In this document: piece after piece, positions 17,477-26,127 of the stretch | Layout: the number at the start of each line of letters is the position of its first letter | How positions within the stretch are numbered: position 1 is the first letter of the stretch | Source of the DNA: Enhygromyxa salina | GTDB lineage: Bacteria; Myxococcota_A; Polyangia; Nannocystales; Nannocystaceae | Assembly: GCF_000737335.2 (NCBI RefSeq) | Contig: NZ_JMCC02000026.1 | Location: 17,730-81,729, forward strand | Direction: 5' to 3' | Length of the DNA: 64,000 nucleotides | Made by a program: the position numbers and the translations under genes | Notes under the pieces: model-generated | What the model saw: the letters and a program-made list of their open reading frames with translations, nothing else | Told to the model about the DNA's origin: nothing | Database searches by the model: none

Positions 17477-19456
17477 GTGTCCTGGCACAGACCTCCCCGC
17501 GCGCTCAGGCTTCCGAACCACGGACCGGCAGCGCAATGGCTGTGCGCGGGTCCCCCCGTCCCAGGCGTCGTCCTGGAGTCCGGCCAGGCGCTGCGTGTGC
17601 TGCGTTCGGCGACCACCGGTCTGTCGTTTCGTCTGCGCAGCATCACCCAGTTCATGGCCGACGCCGGCCTCGGCAGCAACTTGCCGGGGACAGCGACCGA
17701 CCAATGGCGCCGGATCGAGCGGTCCCTTCGCGTGGGGGCCATCTGCGTGGTCGAGCGGTCTCGCGAGCTGAGCCGCTACACCGACGAGCAGATCGTCGAA
17801 CCCGATTCGTCACCCCCACCGGCTCCACCCGAGCCACTCGAACCGCTCGACCGCTCGCTCATCATCACGCGCTGTGATCCCGCCCTCGCCAGCGAACCGC
17901 TGCGGTTCACGTACCTCCTGCGCGAGCTCGCAGGCCGGCCTGTGACGCTCAGGGTCATCTCCGACAGCTTCCCGGGTCGCGTCGTCTACCAGCGCGCGCT
18001 CTCTCCAAGTGAGACGGCTGACGGAGCCCACAACGACACCTGGGATGGCCGCGTCACCCACCCAGGCGAGCAAGCCCCCCGTCGGCTCGCGGCGGAGTAC
18101 GGCCCCTGCCTCCTCGAGCTCGAGCACAACTCGGTCTACCGCGACGAGGCGGGCTTCGTGATCGCGGAGCCCGACTACATCGTAGAGTTCGCAGATCTTC
18201 ACTTCGCGACGAACCGCGAGCTCCTGCTGCCGCTGGCCGATCCGCCCGAACATCAGCCGGACACACCTCGAGCCGCCCCGCTGCATGTCATCGCCGCCGC
18301 GCTCGAATTCGCCGCCGACCACCCCGAGCGCGAAATTGTCGTCTACGGTCACACAGACACAGCCGGAGCCGCCGGTCACAACGACAACCTATCTGAGGAA
18401 CGGGCCCGCACCGTCGCGCTCTACCTCGCTGGCGATCGGGAGGCCTGGGCCGCGCACGCTCAGGAGCATCACCAGCGAGCGGACTTCAAGCGAGTCCACC
18501 GCTGGGCGGCCGAGCGCTTCGCCTGGGCGACCGACCCCGGCTCGCTCGGCAACGAGTGGAACGACGCCGCCAGGCGTGCACGCGCTGAATTCCGACGCCG
18601 CTGCAACGAGCTGCTCGGCACCGAGCTCGCCCAAGGCGTCAAACAGAACGTCAACGACTGGCTGGCGATCTTCGACCTGTATGATGTCGCGGTTTCCCGC
18701 TACCTCGAGTGCGAACCTCGACACCTCCCGGCCCTGCGAGCCGCGATCAGCTTCGCCGAGCCAGCGATCATCAGCTGCGGAGAGCACTGGCCCGTGGTCA
18801 TGCCGGATCAAGACGGCGTCACCGAGCGGCTCAACCGGCGAGTCGAGGTCATGTTCTTCCAGCCGGGCGAGCTGCCCGCCCAACACGGCGGCGAAGACCC
18901 GCCGGGTGATGAAATCTATGCCAGCGGCCGCTATCAGCAAGTGCGCCTTGGCACTGTCAGCTCCGACGAGGCCCTGCTGCGGATCACGCTACTCGACGAA
19001 CACGCCGACCCCATGCCGAGCGCCAAGTACGAAGTGAACACACGTGCCGGCCCGTGGACCGGGGTCGCCGATGCCGACGGCGTGGCCTCCATCCCCCGGG
19101 CGCTCGTCGACACGAGCATCAAGCTGCTCTGGGCCGCGCCCGACGACGAGCAACAGCGCTATTGGAGCAACCACGACCTGGCGACGGACGGCGAGACCGA
19201 CGAAGGCGTGCTCCGCCGGCTAGCGAACCTCGGGTTTGACGGATTTGGCGACCCCGAGCACGCGGTCATCAAGTTCCAACGCTTCTTGGGCATCCCGCCC
19301 ACGGGCAAGTTCGAGGATGTAGCTGAGCTCGTGAACGACTGGTACGTCGCCGGCCGGCGCCCAGAGCCGAACCCCGAGGACTACGACTGGCCCGAACAAG
19401 AGCCGGACGACCACGACCACGACCACGACCACGGCCACGACCACCACGGAGAATGA
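17477..19456 (+). CDS. OmpA-type / peptidoglycan-binding accessory protein with His-rich tail
   Basis: 659 residues, first of three close genes. The N-terminal about 110 residues are unassigned. A beta-rich segment with 'NDTWDGRVTHPGE' and 'YGPCLLELEHNSVYRDEAG' matches the Ig-like part that precedes OmpA domains in type VI-secretion-associated proteins. The OmpA-like domain follows (about 230-450): 'VEFADLHFATN', 'REIVVYGHTDTAGAAGHNDN', 'LSEERARTVALYLAG', interrupted by an insertion before 'ERLNRRVEVMFF'. Near the C terminus a peptidoglycan-binding_1 domain is visible (about 578-625: 'FQRFLGIPPTGKFEDV'). The protein ends in an Asp/His repeat (DHDHDHDHGHDHH) that could bind metal. It is followed after 7 bp by an amidase, suggesting a cell-wall-targeting unit. 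Direct tie to a secretion system is inference. Confidence 0.7.
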   Translation: MSWHRPPRALRLPNHGPAAQWLCAGPPVPGVVLESGQALRVLRSATTGLSFRLRSITQFMADAGLGSNLPGTATDQWRRIERSLRVGAICVVERSRELSRYTDEQIVEPDSSPPPAPPEPLEPLDRSLIITRCDPALASEPLRFTYLLRELAGRPVTLRVISDSFPGRVVYQRALSPSETADGAHNDTWDGRVTHPGEQAPRRLAAEYGPCLLELEHNSVYRDEAGFVIAEPDYIVEFADLHFATNRELLLPLADPPEHQPDTPRAAPLHVIAAALEFAADHPEREIVVYGHTDTAGAAGHNDNLSEERARTVALYLAGDREAWAAHAQEHHQRADFKRVHRWAAERFAWATDPGSLGNEWNDAARRARAEFRRRCNELLGTELAQGVKQNVNDWLAIFDLYDVAVSRYLECEPRHLPALRAAISFAEPAIISCGEHWPVVMPDQDGVTERLNRRVEVMFFQPGELPAQHGGEDPPGDEIYASGRYQQVRLGTVSSDEALLRITLLDEHADPMPSAKYEVNTRAGPWTGVADADGVASIPRALVDTSIKLLWAAPDDEQQRYWSNHDLATDGETDEGVLRRLANLGFDGFGDPEHAVIKFQRFLGIPPTGKFEDVAELVNDWYVAGRRPEPNPEDYDWPEQEPDDHDHDHDHGHDHHGE

Positions 19457-19463
19457 TCCCATC

Positions 19464-21206
19464 GTGAAAAAGAACCCGACGAGCACCGCGAAGAACGCAG
19501 GCACCGAAGTCGAGTGGTTCATGCGCTTTTGGCTTCCGGGCGCGTTCAAGGGGCGTTGGTCGACGCACCAGAACGCGCCCATTCGCCAGGTCACGTGTCG
19601 CATCATGGAGCCGCCCAACGCACCGAACAGCGACAAAATGATCGAACACTGGCGGCAGGACGAGATCGACGGGTCGACGGCGAACATCCAGCCCGGCCTC
19701 GACCGGCTGAAGCCAGGCCGCCTCTACCTCTTGGAGCTCGATGTACCCGCCGACAGCATGTATCGCTCCGCCGGACCCGCCGGGCCCGACACCGGGCGCG
19801 CCGAGGTCAACACGCTTCCGCCCAGGATCCACCCCAGCGACAACTTCGACTATCAAGTCCGCCCCGCCCGATTCTGGTTCGAGGTCGAGGACGCGCCCGA
19901 AGCGAGTCCTACTGCAAAGCGGATCAGCGCCATGCACGACGAGGAGTACGAGCAGACACGCCCGCCCCCCGCTCGCCACCAACTCTTACCGACCGGCACG
20001 GGCGTCACCAATGTCGAGGTTGACTGGCGACCAGACTGGCTTCGCCGCGGGCGAAAAGACAACGATATTCACATTCGGCCTGCCGGCAGCAACGAGATGA
20101 AAGACGGCAGGCCCACTCATATCGTGCTTCACTCGATCGGCATCCCACAGCTCGACAACGTCTCCAATATCGGGGCCGCGTTCATCGAGTTCTTTGAGAA
20201 GACGGGCAATGGAGGCGTTCACTACATCGTCGATGCCGATGGCCACGTCGTCAAGATGTGCCCCGAGAGTCGCGCGCTCCACCATGCCGACACCGCATTT
20301 TGGCGAGGTACGAAGTCAATAAACTCGCATGCGATTGGCATTGAGCACGGATGGAGCTCGCCGCCGGATGCCAACCCCAAGCAGCAGATGCGCGCGGTTC
20401 GAAACCTCTTGCAGGCGCTCAAGGCTGCATTTGGAATCGATGGCCGCAACATCGCGGGCCACGGAGAAGTTCGCTGCATCGGCGAAAGTGAGGCGTCCCT
20501 GAGCACGGCGCTCTACACCGCGCCGGCGAACCGAACCCAGGAGCAAAAGGAGTTGGTCAAGAGGATCGAGGATAAGAAGCGCGACGCGCTGGTTGCCAGG
20601 AATGACCACTACCGAGAAAAGGGTCAGACCAGCAAGATACTCACGGATGCTCAGATTGCCCAGAAGGTGGCGGCACATCTAAGGTCCGCCAAGCTCAGCT
20701 ATGAGTATGATTTCTCGTGGGGGTTGGCGCTACACCCGAGCGCGCGGTTGGTGACATGCCCGGGTCCGTACTTTGGGTGGGCTTACTTGGCGGCCCGAGG
20801 GGTCGTGCCGGATCCGACACTCGTTGAGTTGCCCGACGATTGGCATCAGTCTGCCTACTCTGGCATCTTTGGCCATAGCGAAGCGATTTCTCTGCGCATT
20901 GGAGATAATGACTTAGCACAGGTGTGGAACGGAAAACCTCAGCCGGACATCTTGGGCAGCCCGATCTTGGAACTGCACGAGGACCTCCGCTTCATCGGAT
21001 ACACCATTCCGACCGACCCGACCCAGGCAAATGGAAGCGGTCATGTCTTTTCGAAGATGCTAGAGATGGCCATCAAGGCATTCAGGACTCGGTACATGCA
21101 GGACCCCCGGCCCAAAATCACAACGAAGCCCGCCTACGGCCAGGTGGACAAAGCTACCGCCGCGATGGTTCGTCGCGTTCGTTTGGCCTACGAGGAGTCC
21201 GTATGA
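19464..21206 (+). CDS. N-acetylmuramoyl-L-alanine amidase (Amidase_2 / PGRP fold) with large insertion
   Basis: 580 residues from the GTG at 19464, preceded by GGAGA. It would hydrolyse the amide bond between MurNAc and the stem peptide. The N-terminal about 200 residues are unassigned. The Amidase_2 core starts at 'PTHIVLHSIGIPQLDNV', continues 'GVHYIVDADGHVVKMCPESR' and 'NSHAIGIEHGWSS', then 'NIAGHGEVRC' and 'LVTCPGPYFGW'. Putative zinc ligands are His in VLHS, His in AGHGE and Cys in TCPGP, the same His-His-Cys set as T7 lysozyme. About 95 residues rich in Lys/Arg/Glu separate the last two ligands, an unusually long insertion. A peptidoglycan-binding-like tail ('AFRTRYMQDPRPKIT') ends the protein. 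No signal peptide is seen, so delivery would need a dedicated secretion route. The next gene overlaps its stop (ATGA). Confidence 0.85.
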   Translation: MKKNPTSTAKNAGTEVEWFMRFWLPGAFKGRWSTHQNAPIRQVTCRIMEPPNAPNSDKMIEHWRQDEIDGSTANIQPGLDRLKPGRLYLLELDVPADSMYRSAGPAGPDTGRAEVNTLPPRIHPSDNFDYQVRPARFWFEVEDAPEASPTAKRISAMHDEEYEQTRPPPARHQLLPTGTGVTNVEVDWRPDWLRRGRKDNDIHIRPAGSNEMKDGRPTHIVLHSIGIPQLDNVSNIGAAFIEFFEKTGNGGVHYIVDADGHVVKMCPESRALHHADTAFWRGTKSINSHAIGIEHGWSSPPDANPKQQMRAVRNLLQALKAAFGIDGRNIAGHGEVRCIGESEASLSTALYTAPANRTQEQKELVKRIEDKKRDALVARNDHYREKGQTSKILTDAQIAQKVAAHLRSAKLSYEYDFSWGLALHPSARLVTCPGPYFGWAYLAARGVVPDPTLVELPDDWHQSAYSGIFGHSEAISLRIGDNDLAQVWNGKPQPDILGSPILELHEDLRFIGYTIPTDPTQANGSGHVFSKMLEMAIKAFRTRYMQDPRPKITTKPAYGQVDKATAAMVRRVRLAYEESV

Positions 21207-22504
21207 ACTCCACCCGAGCGATGGGCTCGCTTCTGATTTTGCTCGCATCCAGTGCGTGTGCCAGCCGGTCTGGCGCCAATCCGGCACCACAGGCAAAGCA
21301 AGAACAGACGCCGGACACACCACCTGCGGAGACGGCCTCCAGCCCGGCGTGGCGTGACCTAGCCGACTGGAACATCGACTTTGCCCCGCCGGCAGCGAAG
21401 GACTTGTCGAAGCTTCCCCCGCCCCCTTCCAAGTTCCCCGAGGAGGCCGACGGTGTGCGCATGCAAGTGGACGGCCTGGATCGAAATAGTGGGCCTATGA
21501 GGGAGAGGTATTGCGCCGCTGGTCCACACGTTCCCTTGGCATGCGCGTACACCAAGGAGAGCCCAGCAGGTCACCTGATCCGAGGCTATCGCGCTGAGTA
21601 TATCGGTGGTCACATGTCCGCCCTCGCCTACATCGAACCCGATGGGAGCGTCCGGAACACAATGCGCTGCCTGCGCGATTCGGCCAAAAGGGTCATTCTG
21701 CAAGAGTTCCAAACTCACAGTTCCGGGTCTTACTGGCGCGTTTCAATCTATCAGGAATCCTATGACCAACGCGGCGCACTCGTGCTGTCCGAGGAGACTG
21801 TGCAGGAGAGGGGGCACCCTTCCACCACGATCGAATCGAGCGAGGCCGTTACCTACTTCTACCAGTTGATTGATGATGGTGTCCACGTCGTGTCGCAGAT
21901 TCGGTATGAGACGGACGAACATCTCGACAACTCCCGAGACCCCCACGCGCTCACTGTCCTCGTACTCGATAGCATCGTCGAGTACCAGTGGGATGGCGAC
22001 CGCATCACTCGAACCGACAGGTTCAACGCGGATGGTTCTTGGGACTCGACTTGGGTCTATACCTGGGTCGACGACTTGCTCCGGGTCGACAGCATCTCAG
22101 CCGACTACCGTGACACGGCCTCGCTCGGAACCGCCGACGACATCTATCAACGCAAGGGACCCAGCGACTACGTCCCGCTGTTCAGTTCACCAAACGAGCA
22201 CTGGGAGTACTCGACCGCCAACGGGGTCGAGACAGTCACCAAGTTCGCGGGGGAGCTACCCATCGAGCGCAAGCGATTCGAGGTCGTCGACGGCTACAAG
22301 CGCACCCTGACTGTCGAGCGGATTCTCCCCGAGGTCTTGGGCTTGGCCATGGTCGAGGTCTGGGATTGGAGCGTCGACGGTCGGGCCGTCGTCAACCGCC
22401 ACGATGGCCGCGAGGTCATCTTGTTCGACTGCTCGAACGAGCCGCCGATCGAGAGCCTCATTCACCCGAACGCTCCGCCGCCAGCGCGGCCCGTCCAACG
22501 ATGA
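21203..22504 (+). CDS. Lipoprotein translationally coupled to the amidase; candidate immunity protein
   Basis: 433 residues from ATG 21203, which overlaps the amidase stop by 4 bp. The signal 'MNSTRAMGSLLILLASSAC' ends in a lipobox Cys, so the mature protein would be lipid-anchored. A proline-rich linker is followed by a large beta-rich body with repeated short strands ('GYRAEYIGGHMSALAYIEPDGS', 'VLDSIVEYQWDGDRITRTDRF', 'TWVYTWVDDLLRVDSISADY'). I do not recognise the family. Its position directly after a wall-degrading enzyme and its likely periplasmic-side location are what one expects of a self-protection factor, but a structural or adhesin role is equally open. Confidence 0.65.
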   Translation: MNSTRAMGSLLILLASSACASRSGANPAPQAKQEQTPDTPPAETASSPAWRDLADWNIDFAPPAAKDLSKLPPPPSKFPEEADGVRMQVDGLDRNSGPMRERYCAAGPHVPLACAYTKESPAGHLIRGYRAEYIGGHMSALAYIEPDGSVRNTMRCLRDSAKRVILQEFQTHSSGSYWRVSIYQESYDQRGALVLSEETVQERGHPSTTIESSEAVTYFYQLIDDGVHVVSQIRYETDEHLDNSRDPHALTVLVLDSIVEYQWDGDRITRTDRFNADGSWDSTWVYTWVDDLLRVDSISADYRDTASLGTADDIYQRKGPSDYVPLFSSPNEHWEYSTANGVETVTKFAGELPIERKRFEVVDGYKRTLTVERILPEVLGLAMVEVWDWSVDGRAVVNRHDGREVILFDCSNEPPIESLIHPNAPPPARPVQR

Positions 22505-22824
22505 CCGCCACATCGACTTCGAACGAGGTGACGCGGTAGTCGTGTTGTTCTGTTCTTTAACGGGTCGGATGCGCCTGCCTGCGCGAATTCAAACTTGTCG
22601 CCGCGCTGGGCTGGCTGAACCTCGAGCGCACCCCGCGGTAGCCGCGGGCGGGCCGGTCGGGGTCGACCCCCGGCTTTGACGTGGGAAATGGGACGTGGAT
22701 GAGATCCTAGTCAGCTGATTCGGTGATTCGCGCGATCCACCCATAGTAAATCGCGTCATTTACGCTCTCGCTAGCACAGTGAACATTCCAGGGATCCGAG
22801 AACGGTTTCGAGTACTGTCGCCTG
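22505..22824. other. Intergenic region with a stem-loop
   Basis: 320 bp without a credible gene. A hairpin at 22652-22674 (GCCG...GGGG-TCGA-CCCC...CGGC, with a 3-nt bulge on the left arm) followed by TTTG could end transcription of the amidase operon. The AT-richer stretch 22735-22820 just before the next start probably holds the promoter of the downstream lipoprotein gene; no clear -35/-10 pair was assigned. Confidence 0.35.
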
Positions 22825-24453
22825 ATGAAAAAATGGCAAGGCTCCTCACTAACTCTCTCCATCGCAGTGCTCACCGGCCTTGTCGGATGCCCGAGCGATG
22901 ACGCGGTCGTGACGGACACGGGCACCACGTCCACGGAGTCTGGCGACGGCGACGGCGACGGCGACCCAACCGGCGACGGCGACGGCGACCCGTCCGGCGA
23001 CGGCGACGGCGACCCGTCCGGCGACGGCGACGGAGATCCGTCCGGAGGCTGTGGTGACGGCGCCGTCGACCCTGGCGAAGAGTGCGACGACGGCAACCCC
23101 GTCGACACCGACGAGTGTTCCAACGCCTGCACGCTGCCGGTCTGCGGTGACGGCATCATGCAGGCCGACGAGGAATGTGACGACGGCAACGCCTCGAACG
23201 AGGACGCGTGCGTCGAAGGCTGCCTCGCGGCGACCTGCGGCGATGGCTACGTGGGCCCGGGCGAGGGCTGCGACGACGCCAACGCCGTTGACGACGACGC
23301 GTGCTCCAACGCTTGCATGCTCGCGGGCTGCGGCGACGGAGTGGTGCAGATGGGCGAGGGCTGCGACGACGGCAACATGGACGACACCGACGACTGCCCG
23401 TCGACCTGCCAGCCGGCCAGCTGCGGCGACGGCTTCGTGTGGCTCGACAACGAGGCCTGCGACGACGGCAACGCCGAGAACACCGACGACTGCCTCGACA
23501 CCTGCGAGGCTGCGACCTGCGGCGACACCTTCGTGTGGGAGAACAACGAAGAGTGCGACGACGGCAACATGGACGACACCGACGACTGCGTTGGCATGTG
23601 CCTGACCCCGGTCTGCGGCGACGGCTTCGTGTGGGCCGGCAACGAGGAGTGCGACGACGGCAACAACGACAACAATGACGGCTGCGCGTCCGACTGCACC
23701 TCCGAGATCACCGCGAACTGCAAGGACATCCTGGCCCAGAATCAGAACGCGACCAACGGCATGTACATGATCGATCCCGACGGCGACGGCGGCGTCGATC
23801 CATTTCAGGTCTACTGTGACATGACGACCGACGGCGGTGGCTGGACGTTGATCCTCAACCGGCGCGTGGACTCCGACAATATCGGCCAGCCAGATCTGGA
23901 CGCGACGCTTGGCGTGCCCGATGCCCCGCGCGCGACCAACTGGCAATTCAACATCGATCTGTTCTGGTCCGCCGCGACCGAGGTCGTGTTCGCCGATAAA
24001 GAGAACGCCGACTGCCAGGATTGCGCAATTAGCAACTACGACTCGGCGATCAAGGTGGCCAAGCCCAACGCCATGGCGTGGGACAAGACCTGCAACCAAT
24101 TGTCGGTGTCGGTGACCTACACCAAGCTCGTCGGCCCCCAGCCCAACGGCGATCTCGCCTACCAGTGCGCTGCCAGCCTGGGTTGGGGCAACTGTGCCGG
24201 CAGCGTCTGCCACTACGGAACGCACTGGCAGAACACGTCGAGCAACGGTAGCTGGTCACAGAACCAAGAGACCGAGTTGCACTTCCCGTCGGTCTACTCG
24301 AGCTACGCGATGTACGGGGACGTGAACAACTCGCCAAGCGCGTGGTGCCGGAGTTGCGGCGGTGGCTTGGCGGGGACGCTCAACCAGTCCACGACTTGCT
24401 GCAGCTCCCAGCAGAACAACGCGCGGTCTCGCTGGACCATCTGGGTCCGCTGA
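22825..24453 (+). CDS. Lipoprotein with seven DUF4215 repeats and a fibrinogen-like C-terminal domain
   Basis: 542 residues. The signal 'MKKWQGSSLTLSIAVLTGLVGC' ends in a lipobox. Next comes a linker of tandem 'GDGDGDP(S/T)' units (about residues 40-72). It is followed by seven copies of the myxobacterial disulphide-rich repeat (CGDG...EECDDGN...C...C, DUF4215), about residues 74-290. The C-terminal 240 residues start 'NCKDILAQNQNATNGMYMI' and 'VYCDMTTDGGGWTLI', the signature opening of fibrinogen-related domains, and end in a Cys-rich 'WCRSCGGGL...TTCCSSQQNNARSRWTIWVR'. It is presumably an outer-surface adhesion or recognition protein. The reading frame is strongly constrained by the repeats. 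Confidence 0.88.
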   Translation: MKKWQGSSLTLSIAVLTGLVGCPSDDAVVTDTGTTSTESGDGDGDGDPTGDGDGDPSGDGDGDPSGDGDGDPSGGCGDGAVDPGEECDDGNPVDTDECSNACTLPVCGDGIMQADEECDDGNASNEDACVEGCLAATCGDGYVGPGEGCDDANAVDDDACSNACMLAGCGDGVVQMGEGCDDGNMDDTDDCPSTCQPASCGDGFVWLDNEACDDGNAENTDDCLDTCEAATCGDTFVWENNEECDDGNMDDTDDCVGMCLTPVCGDGFVWAGNEECDDGNNDNNDGCASDCTSEITANCKDILAQNQNATNGMYMIDPDGDGGVDPFQVYCDMTTDGGGWTLILNRRVDSDNIGQPDLDATLGVPDAPRATNWQFNIDLFWSAATEVVFADKENADCQDCAISNYDSAIKVAKPNAMAWDKTCNQLSVSVTYTKLVGPQPNGDLAYQCAASLGWGNCAGSVCHYGTHWQNTSSNGSWSQNQETELHFPSVYSSYAMYGDVNNSPSAWCRSCGGGLAGTLNQSTTCCSSQQNNARSRWTIWVR

Positions 24454-24712
24454 GCTGCGTCGAGCTGACGACCCCCGCAGGCGAGTCAGGTGTCTGTGGG
24501 GGCGTGGGTGCCCTCGGGCGAAGACTCGCAGGCGCGTGAGTAGGGCGTGGCAGGCGACGTTGGCGTAGCGCCCCGAGCAGGAGTGGCCTCCCGCGCGCCC
24601 GATGTCTGATCTGATCGACATGGCTCGCCGAACCCTGTGTCTCGGCACGCCATGCCGATCAGCGTAAAATATTGCGTTTGCCCCAATATGCCGCCTGCAT
24701 AGTCTTTCCGGC

Positions 24713-25267
24713 ATGCTGACACACACGATATTGTTCCTGGCTCTCTCCTCCGATCCTGCGTTCCAGCCGCCACCTGTCGCGGTCGCGGACGAGTACATCA
24801 GCCCCGAGGGTCACCGCACCCGCTGGGCTTCGGTGACGTACACGCTGCCAGATGGACAGATCGCCGAGGTTGTCATGATCGCCGACGACGCCAACCGCGG
24901 TGACGGCTACGTGTACGTCGAAGGCGAGGCCGTCGTGCATTCGAGCTGGAACGAGACAGGCGGCGTTCATACCTGGACATCAAGCGCCCCAGGGGCCAGC
25001 GCACAGGCTCTCGCGGCGCTCACCAGCTTACCTGGCGAGGCAGGTGACGAGCTGTTTGACGCGTTCACTACCGACTCTGAAGCGTTCAAATGCAGTGAAT
25101 GGGGCAAGAAGGTCCTCAACGCGAGTCGCTATATTTGGGCAGGGGTGGTGGGGGCCGGTATGGCCGCATGTTGTGTGGCTGGTGGACCCGCGTGCATTCC
25201 GTGCGCTGGCGGGCTGGCGGCCGTGGGGCTGTATGGCGATGACCAACTCACAGATTACGGCGAGTGA
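24713..25267 (+). CDS. Small secreted protein with Cys/Gly-rich hydrophobic C terminus (bacteriocin-like)
   Basis: 184 residues. It begins with a short hydrophobic segment ('MLTHTILFLALSSDPAF') that may be a signal peptide. The middle is soluble ('WASVTYTLPDGQIAEVVMIADD', 'GYVYVEGEAVVHSSW'). The last about 45 residues are hydrophobic and rich in Gly, Ala and Cys: 'YIWAGVVGAGMAACCVAGG' then 'PACIPCAGGLAAVGLYGDD'. That layout, a secreted carrier ending in a compact Cys-rich hydrophobic domain, resembles halocin-C8-like or class II circular/leaderless peptide precursors, but I do not recognise a specific family. A small two-helix membrane protein overlaps its 3' end in another frame. An AT-rich patch (24663-24673, TAAAATATTG) about 45 bp upstream may be part of the promoter. 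Confidence 0.6.
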   Translation: MLTHTILFLALSSDPAFQPPPVAVADEYISPEGHRTRWASVTYTLPDGQIAEVVMIADDANRGDGYVYVEGEAVVHSSWNETGGVHTWTSSAPGASAQALAALTSLPGEAGDELFDAFTTDSEAFKCSEWGKKVLNASRYIWAGVVGAGMAACCVAGGPACIPCAGGLAAVGLYGDDQLTDYGE

Positions 25268-25472
25268 TCCGCCGGGGCGGCTGGCCGTGCTCCGTGGGGC
25301 GATCTCGCGGCATTGGAACGTGATCCGTGCGCTGGGGATCGGTGTCGCGGGGGCGGTGCTGATCGTGTTGGGTGGTGTCGCAGGGTCTCCGCTGCTGACC
25401 GGGTTGGTGTTCGCCGCGGGGGTTGGCGTGCTGCTGGCGATTGAGCGCGCCGTCCGACGTCACCGCGGGTGA
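25233..25472 (+). CDS. Small two-helix membrane protein overlapping the upstream gene
   Basis: 79 residues from ATG 25233 (or 77 from ATG 25239), overlapping the last 35 bp of the Cys-rich secreted protein in a different frame, so probably translationally coupled. After a polar start ('MTNSQITASDPPGRLAVLRG') there are two hydrophobic segments, 'ALGIGVAGAVLIVLGGVAG' and 'LLTGLVFAAGVGVLLAI', and a basic end (ERAVRRHRG). Size and topology match many bacteriocin immunity proteins, but no family is recognised. It could also be an unrelated small inner-membrane protein. Confidence 0.5.
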   Translation: MAMTNSQITASDPPGRLAVLRGAISRHWNVIRALGIGVAGAVLIVLGGVAGSPLLTGLVFAAGVGVLLAIERAVRRHRG

Positions 25473-25567
25473 TCTCCGCCCGCGACGACGCTCGAGCGGG
25501 TCACCCTCATCCCGCATGACGACAACTCCCGGGGCGCCTCAGTCCGGCCGGCCCCCAAGCCCCCAGG

Positions 25568-25747
25568 ATGCTCATGCCCGCCAGTGACTACGCCCTGTCC
25601 CGCATCCTCGAAGTCCTCGCGCCATTCGACGCGCCTGTGTACTTCGCGCTATTCACCGACCTCGACGCTTCCGTGTTTCCGCTGCTCCCTGGGAGTTGGA
25701 GGTCGTCGCTTTCAATCGGCGTTGAGATCGTTTGTAGGATCACCTGA
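25568..25747 (+). CDS. 59-residue ORF, possible gene fragment
   Basis: Reads 'MLMPASDYALSRILEVLAPF' followed by 'DAPVYFALFTDLDASVFPLL' and stops at 25745-25747. The composition looks protein-like (aromatic and aliphatic residues in a helical spacing), unlike the arginine/proline-rich antisense shadows around it. It is not recognised as a family and is short. It may be the 5' piece of a gene disrupted in this degraded patch next to the MafI-like gene. Confidence 0.3.
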   Translation: MLMPASDYALSRILEVLAPFDAPVYFALFTDLDASVFPLLPGSWRSSLSIGVEIVCRIT

Positions 25748-25775
25748 AGGTCGCCAGCCCTCGTCGCCTGTGCAG

Positions 25776-26042
25776 CTACCCTGACCCGCCTTCGGCGACC
25801 TGCTTGCGGAGGAACTGGAACCGCTCTTTCGGCAAGCCCATACCGACAGCGATCTCCTCGAACCTGTCGCACTCGGCGCTCGCTACCGTTACCCCCTCGT
25901 CGCAGAGCTTTTCCGCAAGCACCTCGAGTGCGAGCCCCGACTCGTTGTGGTCCAGATACTCCAGCGCGTCTGCGAGGATCGTTGCGTCGAGGCGTCCCAC
26001 GAAACGGGATCCTAGGGTTCGAATATCGCTTGCGATGTCCAT
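25776..26042 (-). CDS. MafI-like immunity protein
   Basis: 88 residues from ATG 26042. The pattern 'ALEYLDHNESGLALEVLAEKL' followed by 'VTVASAECDRFEEIAVGMGL' matches the MafI family of small acidic immunity proteins, which neutralise polymorphic toxins such as MafB C-terminal domains; the hallmark is the helix 'E(Y/F)(I/L)xHxExGLALExL'. The expected toxin gene should lie just upstream on the same strand, but only a short fragment remains (26128-26220). It is therefore an orphan immunity gene, possibly kept to resist toxins from relatives. Confidence 0.65.
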   Translation of the reverse strand: MDIASDIRTLGSRFVGRLDATILADALEYLDHNESGLALEVLAEKLCDEGVTVASAECDRFEEIAVGMGLPKERFQFLRKQVAEGGSG

Positions 26043-26127
26043 GTATTTCCTCTGCGGGACCTGGCGGGCCCAAGAGAGCGCCGGACGGATCCGGGAACGC
26101 CGTACGTACGCGGCCCGTGGCTGGCTC

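Noticed and set aside
22924..23045. GDGDGD repeat DNA as a regulatory or mobile repeat
   Set aside because: The repeats are in frame inside lipoprotein genes and recur in five of them as a protein linker, so they are coding.
22849..24225. Val/Ala-rich 458-codon minus-strand frame opposite the DUF4215 lipoprotein
   Set aside because: It arises from the complementary strand of the GAC/GGC repeats; no signal or domain is present.
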